Shown piece by piece: positions 1 to 9,400 of a stretch of 11,205 nt of DNA (its first letter is position 1; each line of letters starts with the position of its first letter). This DNA is from Phoronis pallida (lineage: Eukaryota; Phoronida; Phoronidae), in contig JAOXYC010213906.1 in the NCBI GenBank assembly GCA_028565715.1, forward strand, positions 1-11,205. The letters run 5' to 3'. The translations under genes were made by a program, and so were the position numbers. The notes under the pieces were generated by a model, which saw only the letters and a program-made list of their open reading frames with translations, did not search any database and was not told the DNA's origin.

Positions 1-561
1 ATAAACCTGTGTTATGAAGTTGTATTAAAAATGGCAATGCATTTATGATAAATGAACGATTAAAGTTTGGAAAAAACAAAAAACAAAATCAATCTTTTCA
101 GTGTTTACATGTATTTCAAATGGGGAAAGTGGTCAAAACAGTTTTTGACTAGCTTATTTTAAATGTTCGCAAAAATTTCAAATAAATCTGATACTTTTTT
201 GACGGATAACGTAGTATAGAAGGATGAATATTCGTATGAAGTACTTTTTATGGGTATTTATCAAATAAAATTAGTAACACGGAGATTCAAAATTTGGGGT
301 AATTACATGTACTTTTGGGACACTCTGTATATTAGCAAGAACCGATCACCATAGAATCTACATTTGCGCCGGCCGCGCTACGCTAAAATTGACGATATTT
401 TTGAAAATAAGGCACAACTCTCGCGTTTTTTAGCATCAAATTACAGTTCGAGGGCTTTTTTAGTCTATGTAAAAGTTTCATTACAATCGCTGATCATTAA
501 ATTAGTTAATTCGCAATAAATCGATACATGTATATCACCTTCGGGTGTGAAGCGCGTCCTC

Positions 562-696
562 ATGAAGCAGTTATTTTCAGCGACACTTGGTGGCGCATTA
601 GTGGCAATTTGCCGTCTGGGCCAATCAGATTGTAGTAAAGTCAACGCGCGCCATCTACTGACTGATTATGAAAGCTCTAGTCCGGGCCATAGTTGA
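562..696 (+). other. Small ORF with signal-peptide-like start (weak)
   Basis: This ATG-to-TGA frame of 44 codons begins MKQLFSATLGGALVAIC, a short charged start followed by a hydrophobic run that could pass for a secretion signal. A GTAAAG sequence that could serve as a 5' splice site lies inside the frame at about 634-639. It is the only signal-like start I noticed upstream of the carboxypeptidase, which as a secreted-type enzyme would need one. No link between the two is visible, and short hydrophobic frames arise by chance. It is a candidate only. Confidence 0.12.
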
Positions 697-2447
697 CGCC
701 CCAGTGATAGATTCTAGAGTGATGGGTTCTTGATAATAGGTATACTATGACATAAAACAAGGACATTTTCCTGATCATTTTATCATATCTCGTGGCCTAT
801 GTTTCGAAATTGGTGACTATAATTCAAAAATGTGCATCAAATAGACAACAATATGTTTTGGTTCTAAAAGCGTTGCGAATTAAACTCTGCAATATCATTG
901 GTCAGCATATTATATAGCGATCATCTTATATTTGTAATGGTCAGTGATATCGCATAACTGTCAATAGTGTGACACCTGCCATTAGACAGGGTATTTGTAT
1001 CATAATGAACTCACACCACATGTTAAAAACATGGTACTTAAACTGAACAGCAATTTTTCATGTATTATGATGAAGTAGTTTTGAAATATAAATCTGGCGC
1101 TAAGTTCAGCCCTATGTACAAGTAATTGAAAATCACGAGATATTGGAGCCTTTCTTGCATGGGCGAGTTACTTTTGCGTGAAGTTACTACATTGTCGATG
1201 AACATGCATCAATTAGAATATTAATCATTACGCATTCAGAAGGCCCCAGAAAGAAAATGTTGCAATAGGTTTTCTTTACATAGATGTATATCATCAAGTG
1301 TTCCTTGACGACAGAAAAAAAAAGCCTCTCGAAATTCAGGTTTTGAAGACCGTTGGCCAAGACACCGGGAAAAAGTGGCCACTACCTCTAGTTTTACATG
1401 TCTTTCGTGTGGTGCTTATAACAATTGCAATAGCGATAACAAGTTCAAGGAACTAAAGTCAATCCCAACATTGTCGACTAAGAATATGTTATACAACTTT
1501 AAAGGCGCTAGTGCCTATTGTTTGTGCGCAAATAAATGACGCATTGTTTTCTCGCTTAGTTCCATTACTCGTAAACTTGAAAATTGCAATAACGTAAAGT
1601 TAAATTGAATTGTTTTTGGTTAATTTGAACATCGGTTATTTTTATAATCTTGATTTTTTGTGTAGAGAGTTTGATATAAATGTTTACTATAAAGATATGG
1701 CTTTTCATATATAGAAGTGATAATCAAAAAATATGTACATGTATCAATATATGTATTATTTTAAAACAACACTCTTTTTAATAAATAACACACACAGCGT
1801 TTTTAGTGAAAACTCCATCTTTTATTTATGATTTTACTGACTATGCGAACATCACAGATATTTATGGAAACTTTTGGTTTCCTGGGACCATTAGAGCATG
1901 AGCAAAACGATGGGGCCTGCTCAGAGCGTACGAGAAAAAACGCATTAAAACTGGAAATAGCCGTATCAGTAGTGTTTTTAACAACACATATTTGAAAGAA
2001 GGACTGCTGCCCAATTATACCAATGTTATACAGCAATAGTGATCTCCTTATGTTTGCCGCAACAATCGATGTTTGATTTCCATAATTTCAAAATTCAATT
2101 AATAATAATTGTCATTTCTCCTTTATGATCCTCTTAAAACTGTAGAGCAATTTTTTTTAAGACATGCACTGTAACAGTCATCTAAAATTCAAAATTATAT
2201 ACTATCGACACAGTCATTTATTGCTGCCGGATACATGAAATGTGGATATATTACACAGAAACGATTTTCTAGCATATTTTCTGGTAATGCTTACCATGTT
2301 GCTTTCAAATTGACTATGGCCACACAGAAATTAGTTCAATTTGATACTGAAATAAGATGGACAAATGTTGTCATACCAGCATCATAAATTCAATTCAGAT
2401 TCGTTCCGAAGCCTTAATGGTGCTAGTTGACCAAAAGGCGGCAGCAG

Positions 2448-2561
2448 TGTATTATGTGATAAATCAGCATAGCGCATGCGTCCGTAAAGTCATTGTTTAC
2501 AGAAAAGCAGCCTGGTCGTACGTAAGATCAGCTAGAGAACCAGGTAATACCACATAATACA
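2448..2561. repeat. Short inverted repeat
   Basis: TGTATTATGTG at 2448-2458 is matched by its exact reverse complement at 2551-2561. The enclosed 92 bases stay open on the + strand and end near a GTAAGA, but the encoded sequence resembles no family I recognise. It could be a small non-autonomous element or chance. Confidence 0.3.
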
Positions 2562-2693
2562 ATAGCGCCATCTGAGGAGTTCTTAGTTTGCCAACTAGCC
2601 CCATTGACAGTTTATTCAAAAAAGATGCATCAAACTCATCAGTGTAAGCTTTGGCGAGTCTTCGAAATTCCGTAATTGTTTGTGATATTTTAG

Positions 2694-2760
2694 TTCTGGG
2701 GAGAAGTCAAAATCATCAAGAAAAGAGAACAAGTTATACCATATCTCAAAAGGATATAAG
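2694..2760 (+). CDS. Possible upstream linker exon of the carboxypeptidase (tentative)
   Basis: The stretch follows TATTTTAG and ends at a strong donor (AAG followed by GTGAGA at 2761). After one leading base it reads 22 codons beginning SGEKSKSSRKENK, rich in Ser, Lys and Arg. It ends in phase 0, which matches the phase needed to join the Ser-rich exon at 3321. Composition, orientation and phase therefore agree with an extension of the propeptide-catalytic linker. No homology signature supports it, and another frame of the same segment is also open until just before the donor. Transcript data would decide it. Confidence 0.3.
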
Positions 2761-3320
2761 GTGAGACGTTATACTTTAATATTGTGAGGAATAAAAAACA
2801 CTAAAAGCCTATCGAAGCATCAGTTACTTCTTGTATTGTTCAATAGTCAGTTTTGACCATAAACAAATGGCCAAAAAACCTAGAAATACTGCATCATGAT
2901 CGTTTTGATCCCTTTGACTATTCAACCAAAATCGTTTTCCAATAACTCCATGATGTCACTTCCTGCTTATTTTCAAACCGCCGTTTTGTTTGTTAGAGAA
3001 GTATTCTACTCGCGTTAACAATACTGCATGTGACCTAGGACTCAATAAGAGCTCTTCTTGATTCCTAGATGTGACGTAATGCCAAAATGAAGTCCTTATG
3101 GTTATTGCCAGATATAAATCCCAACAATCGGACGAACCAAAAAGAATTTCAAACTGCAGCATCATGCATCGCCTTATTTTTAGGTTTTGTTAAAATGTGG
3201 TTTGTTGTCGATTTTTTTAAGAAGTCCTCTAAATTGTATACTTTTGTTCTGTATACCTTCTCTAAAGCGGGTTGTAACTGTGAACAATACAATATCCTAT
3301 GTGTTTCAAATATTTTTTAG

Positions 3321-3494
3321 AGATCAGGCTCCAGCAAACACTCATCAAGTGACAGTAGCGGATCAAGTGACTCAAGTAGCAGTAGTGAAAGCTCACAGTA
3401 TAAATCACATCTAAGTCATGTTTCCCGGAAAAAATTTGGCAGGAAGCCACGTGTTCTCCCAACCGTACTTGGGCATTTTGCGTCATACACGAAT
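3321..3494 (+). CDS. Carboxypeptidase exon A: Ser-rich linker and domain entry
   Basis: The acceptor is TATTTTTTAG at 3311-3320 and the donor GTAAGT begins at 3495; 58 codons, phase 0 at both ends. Residues 1-26 are dominated by Ser with some Asp and Gly (SSSDSSGSSDSSSSSESS). Residues 35-44 are basic (SRKKFGRKPR). The exon ends HFASYTN, which corresponds to the F..Y segment that opens the M14 catalytic domain. By analogy with procarboxypeptidases, this is the connector between propeptide and catalytic domain. The basic run is a plausible activation cleavage site, which is inference. An in-frame TAG lies directly before the acceptor, so the frame cannot extend upstream without splicing. Confidence 0.8.
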
Positions 3495-6400
3495 GTAAGT
3501 GATCTGTCATAGCTCATAGGCTTAGAGTTTGCTGCATGCGCTATATATGTTAAATGTTATTGGTTATTTAAATTTATATTCTTATACTCTTAATGAATGA
3601 ATGAGCAGAAACACGGATTAGTGTTACATCGGAATTTACGTCAGGTTGCACATTAAGCTTCTAGTGCTCATTGGTTTTTTGACGCGGTACAATTGATGAG
3701 ATTTTTAAAAATACAGGTCATATGCTATCTGAGATAAATATTGGTCCCGGATGCTATTTTAATTGTTAACAAACATATTGCCAACGTCTACAGTCAAACG
3801 TTGGCAATAATAACCAATAGTTAATGATAAAACATTTTTTAAGGCTGTGGATACACAAATACAATTTTAGCACATCTTAATTTTGAGTTATTTTTTGTTT
3901 CGTTTCGTTTTTTTTTTGTTCAGATTACAATGTGGTTATATGGTATGGCTAGAAGGCGGAAGGATATTGCTAGATCTCGAGTGATTGGTCGTTCACACGA
4001 GGGGAGGAAACTCACTGTTATGCAGGTATATGGTTATCGTTATTGGTTCTCTTTTGATACAATTTCAGCTTCAGTCGTCATGTCTGATAATGACCTGTCA
4101 AGGTAGTTCTCATAGAGAAACGGAAACTTAACAGTACAGTTCGAAAAACCAAACAAGCAATAACATTCAAGTCGTAGATCTGATAAACTAAGATCAACCA
4201 GACTTGGCATGAGCGCTCTTTCGGAAATACCTGGTACCACCTTAAGGTTACGATTAGGGCTAATTAGAACTAATAAAAAATAAAAATAATGTTTTTAAAC
4301 CATTTCCAACAATCAAAAACTTTGTAAAAGGCATTCATAAATACACCAGGGGTCTAAAAATCAAATTTGCAAAATGTTCTTTTTGAAATAAAATTGATGA
4401 CTTAGAAAATTGGATCATATTTAGTAGTTTTTCGAAATAACAAATTGGGAGATCGTTTCCGAGTACTTGGCTTACCGTAACGCTTTGACATTTTCAAAAA
4501 TATCGTTTGAGTTATTGGGCACTACAAACATGTCTCAAATTCTTAAAATAAGGCTTAGTTTACGAGATATGAGCTTTCAAAAATCAAGTGTTGGGATTTT
4601 TTTTTTCGAGAAGGTCCACCAAAATTTCAAGACACCAATTTAAAGGTTGCATGTTATTATTGCTTCGATGCACCAAGTTTCAAAAATATCATCCAATTAT
4701 TTATTTCCCATTCTGCACTCCCCATGCTAATAACATCACGACCCCCAAGGAAACGTAATTATTTTAATAGATCTTAAAGCCACCCGCACACCTAGCGCGA
4801 TTGCCGCGCGGCAATCACGCCAAGGCGGCAAGTGCGCTGAGTTAGTGCACCCGAACACCTAGTGCGATTGCCGCGCAACATTAAAGCTACAGATTCTCAA
4901 TATACTCAATAGAGGCGCTATTTGCAATAATAATCGGGTCACATGACTAAAAGCACATACGCACTGATGAAGAGTCGAGCGACAATCGCGATGGCTCCCC
5001 CGCACACCTAGCGCGAACGTTGCTGAGCGTAAAACGAGATCAAACATGATAGATGTTCATCGCGAATGTTGCCAGTGCGCAAATGTTGCAGAAAAGGGCG
5101 CCCGCACACCTAGTGCGATTGCCGCGCGGCAATCGCGCTAGGTGTGCGCCCGGGCGGGTGTGCGGGTTGGTTAACGTCTTACGTTCCCATTTTTAAGCCC
5201 GCCGCACACCTAGCGCGATTGCCGCGCGGCAATCGCGATGCGGCAATCGCGCTAGGTGTGCTGGTGTCCTTTTCTGCAACATTCGCGCCGACAAATCTAT
5301 AGCTTTAACGTTGCGCGGCAATCGCGCTAGGTGTGCGGGTGTACTAGTTCTACTTGTAGAATTCCACTTACATTATTAGGTTTACAACCTCAACCGGACA
5401 ATGGACCGGAGAATTAATTGGATTGTGATCTGTGGTAAATTTGGGCTAAGCGTGTGGGTCGCTGGCGTTATAATTATGGTTTTAAAAATGACATTTTTAC
5501 TTAAAATGTCAAGTCACGTGACCAAGAGACTGATACAGATTTGTGAGTGGGTGGAAAATATTTGTTGTGATCAAGATTCAGAAAATATATACTATTAGTG
5601 GTTGGTTGTTAAGATATGTTCATGAGAAGTTGGTTGTAAATAGTAGCTATGAGCGGAAAGAGTCCGTTTGATTGTTTATTCACCATAATAATTCCAAAAT
5701 AACCGTAAAAATTCAATTTCATACAAGTAATACCACCCTTACACGCTGACCTGTTGTTTTGATGAACACAAGTTTCTTGAAATTCATATTTTCATAGATA
5801 TCGAAGACACAAAGGGGTCAGACACCTAAACCTATCATCTACATTGACGGAGGCCTACATGCACGTGAATGGATCTCAATTACAACATCACTCTGTCTAA
5901 TAGATAAGGTAATACTAAATGTATAGTACAGCAACACAATATAACAGAAAATTAAAGCGCTCGATTTTGCTGCCTACTCAATAGGAGGTGAGGTCATTCT
6001 AGCTAGCAACGAAATTGAACCCTGTGAGGGATTGAACATCGCCCCTCTGGTACTACGTACAGAATCTAGTAACGCTTACTTTATTACCCAGCTATGGAAA
6101 CTTTTCCCTGACAAATTGTCCATTGTGATTAAGTCAAAAATCGGCAATAGTGCAACGTGCCGGGCGCATATCGACGGCAGGTAATAAATTAATAATCTCT
6201 ATATTTTTGTAAGCACAACGTGTGGCTGGAAGTCAGTCACGTGTTCAAGGGTTCTAGTTGAGTGCCCGGATAATTTGTAAGATATTTCTGACCTTCTTCG
6301 CAGTTACTTGACCCTGATAACACACAGAGCCAAGAACTACTTGAGTACTATGACTTCCATATTCTTCCGCTGGCAAATCCTGATGGATATGTCTATTCCT

Positions 6401-9400
6401 ACGCCGAAAACGTAAGTTTCAGTATAATTGTAATAGGCCTACACTCAATTAATTGTTTAAAGACAAAGATGGGATTATTGTCCAAAAACATGAAAATGTG
6501 TTGTTAGATGTGTACGGGTTTCTCCAATGTAGGCTGCCCTGCAGCCCCCACAAACGAATTTATAGACAACAACAGATTTAAGAGCAAATGGAATTTTGTC
6601 CTTGGGACTTAACATTAACAAATCACCGACTTTAAAAGACTTCAATGCGAGTTTGAATATATTTGTTTTACAATACCTCTTAGATAACAAAATTCCATTT
6701 GCTCTTAAATCTGTTGTTGTCTATAAATTCGTTTGTGCGGGCTGCAGAGCGGCCTACATTGGGGAAACCCGTAGACATCTAACAACCCGGATTAAAGAAC
6801 ATTTGAGAAGCAACACATCATCGCACATTTTCATGCATTTGGACAATAATCCAAACTGTAAGAGATTATCTAATGAATCTTGTTTCTTAATATTAGACTC
6901 TGATACTAATCAATTTAAACTAAGGTTGAAGGAGGTGTTAATTATTACTAAAGAACACCCTGTATTAAATGCTCAGCTTTCACATGAATTGATTACACGG
7001 TATGTTTGAATTTCTAATTATTATTACTTGTCCTGTTACTTCTCGTTTTATGTTACCTTCCTGTATTTATACCAACCCACGCTATATTTGTAAGGTTGCT
7101 TTGTTTACATCGCCATTTGTCTTGAGAATAATGTGAAGAATACACATTGAAACATGTCGACTTTTAAAAACTTTCTATTTTATATACAATGCATTCTGAT
7201 ACTATGTGGCCCACGAAAGTATGGAAACTGATTGAATTACGTTGTATACTGCAACGTGATTATTCGGATTTGTAAGCGATTGCTGGGCGCTGACAAATAC
7301 ACTCCTATCTGAGACCGAATCGATGTACGTCGTAAGCTAGGACTTCAAACATGGACATTGGGATTGATAGGCCATTACGATTGACCGCGAAACTATAGAT
7401 ACAACAGAAAACTAATTCGACCCTCATTTATATAGAAAGAGGAATTTTCCTTGGAAAAGAGATTATGGCGGAAAGATAGATCACCGGCGCCCGAAGGTTC
7501 AGACTCTACTTGCCTTGGTGTGGATCTCAACAGAAACTGGGGGCACCACTGGGGCGGTAAGTTCGTGTATACACAAACAAATGCATAGATATAACAATTT
7601 CAATTATTGTTTAAGACTTTCTTTCCAAACCATGCAGGCGCCTCGTTCAAGAGCTAGACAACGTCTTTAAGCACTCACTCAAGTTTTAATATCGATAATT
7701 CACAGATAATCACAGATGGCTATGGAGTGAGCAGAGCAACATGATGTTGCATCTAACAAATGCCTATTGTTCACACGAAGGCGAGTCTGGTAGGATGATT
7801 CCCACTTTGTATAAGTGTTCTGAATGTTGGCAATGGAAAGTTGCAAAGAAAGACAGGCAAACCGTTCATCCAAAATTCCCAACCAAACAGCTCCTCCAAG
7901 TCCGACTTATGAAGCTGAATAAAGCATAGCATTATTGATGCAGAGAAGCCGTGCTTTGGGGAATACGTCGCCGTTGGTTGACGCTCTTTTGATAATTTGT
8001 TTACAGAGACTGGTGTAAGTCAGGATCCATGTTCACTCAACTACCCAGGTTCTGAACCGTACTCATCAAGGAACACACAGGCTATGGCTCGCTACATCTC
8101 ACGCCTACAATACTACGAAAGAGAAGTTCTAGCCTATATCTCCCTGATGTCTTACGGAAATGGTATACTCCTACCATGGGGATATACACAAGATAAACCG
8201 GAGAACGATGAACATTTGGTAAGTTTTAAGATAACACGTGTAGTTTTTAGGTTATCTAGAAGTAAAGGGCTAATGTTAGAACGTGTGTAAAATAGAAGGT
8301 AACCCTTGAGGTTACTTCCCATCAGAACACCTGCGAAACATTCAGTTTTTAGCCTTTATGTGCAATTGCGACTGTTTTTAAATTACAATGCATGTTGCAT
8401 TTGACGAATGGAACTATACTTTGCCCATGTGGCTCAAATATTTTTCATTGACACTCAATTAAGTGAATTGTTCTCACTGACTTTCAGCGGAGTTTCTTCT
8501 CAGTTTTCCCTGGTTTCACCCCCTGCCCATTGAGACTGTGCCCGGAAAATAAGAGAACCCTGTTGCTGTCCGAAGGGAAGCATGATTCTAGAATGGGCTA
8601 CCGTATAACCCCGCAAATGAGCGCATGCGCCTATGCGTGAATACGCGCCTATACGCAGGAACTATAGGCCCAATGCACCTATTTTGCAAGAAATTTGTTT
8701 AAAGCGAGTGTTAAAATTGTGGTGCTCCGGATATAGGCGCACCCTGGGTGTTTTTTAACAAAGCACGATTTTTAGTTGCGTGATTTTAATCCAACTTGTG
8801 TGTGGCGACATATTGCCGTAGAACGCGGGATGGGGAAGTTGTGGACATAGTTTCGGACGATAACCTTGGTGTAGAAGATACGACCTCATCAGACGAATCA
8901 ACAGAATCACACTAAGATATTATGAGTAACCGCCTAAGATTTTCTCTTAATTTAAGTTTTTATATTGGCTAAGATGCCTATTTTGCGCGAATTTGAATTT
9001 ATACAAATTTTGAGAGCAAAATGCATCATTTCGCATATAGGCGCATGCGCTCAATTGCGGGGTTATACGGTATAACCATAGGATATTGTAATTGTAATAT
9101 TCAACCTTCGGGTTGGAATACTTTCACTTGAATATTCATTTTTTTATTGTTATGCTGGCCTCTGTTGTTGGTGCGCTTTCAAAATAAAATCCAAATTAAT
9201 CCACGAGGGTTTCTTACAAAGAGGCAACGTAATGAATCTTTGTTCCTTTTTTGGTAATGGCAAAATAAGAAATTCTCCTGGACCATTTTCGTTTTGATCT
9301 GTTTATTGTAAGACATCATAACAATCACCAATCTTGAGACCATGTTTTATTGAAACAAACTATCAATAAATCCAAACATAATCACAAATAATCCAATATT

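Larger units (their letters stand above)
1..2693. other. Non-coding / unassigned 5' region
   Basis: I recognise no gene in this AT-rich stretch. The open frames are short and resemble no family I know. Small items include a GC-rich patch at about 540-700, a short inverted repeat at 2448-2458/2551-2561 (arms TGTATTATGTG and its complement), and a block at 1812-1898 that distantly recalls the start of the carboxypeptidase domain. The missing 5' exons of the downstream gene (signal peptide, propeptide) could lie here or beyond the left edge. I could not find a set of exons with good splice sites and a recognisable propeptide. Confidence 0.5.

Noticed and set aside
1342-1452. Open stretch containing IQVLKTVGQDTGKKW as a possible propeptide
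   Set aside because: The QVL resemblance is only a few residues, the following sequence does not fit the propeptide pattern, and no convincing splice sites bound it.
1803-2036. 77-codon frame on the - strand
   Set aside because: No recognisable domain or splice context; such lengths occur by chance in AT-rich DNA.
2357-2557. 66-codon + strand frame as a gene or as a propeptide exon
   Set aside because: It has AG and GTAAGA at plausible positions but no resemblance to the propeptide, and it overlaps a small inverted repeat.
3087-3414. Overlapping frames of 75-82 codons on both strands
   Set aside because: They overlap the acceptor and the Ser-rich exon in other frames; the exon frame explains the 3' part, and the rest lacks family similarity.
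4859-5047. 62-codon - strand frame inside the foldback
   Set aside because: It is produced by the GC-rich repeat units and is not a protein I recognise.
4781-5341. CRISPR-like array of repeats
   Set aside because: The units are palindromic, unevenly spaced and in both orientations, in a eukaryotic intron, so a foldback element fits and a CRISPR does not.
6000-6060. Possible tRNA-like or SINE promoter boxes
   Set aside because: A few bases resemble a B box, but there is no cloverleaf, no A box at the right distance and no tail.
6596-6686. Reading the ATG at 6596 as the true start of the GIY-YIG protein
   Set aside because: Bases 6596-6686 are the antisense of the inverted Penelope-like copy, so the ATG arises from the head-to-head junction and is not a real start.
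7741-7929. 62-codon + strand frame with CSECW
   Set aside because: It lies in the intron between two well-supported exons and shows no zinc-finger or other domain pattern beyond a stray Cys pair.
8490-8580. Possible exon after TTTCAG at about 8489
   Set aside because: Exons F and G already join in phase with normal family spacing, and the segment encodes nothing matching M14A.
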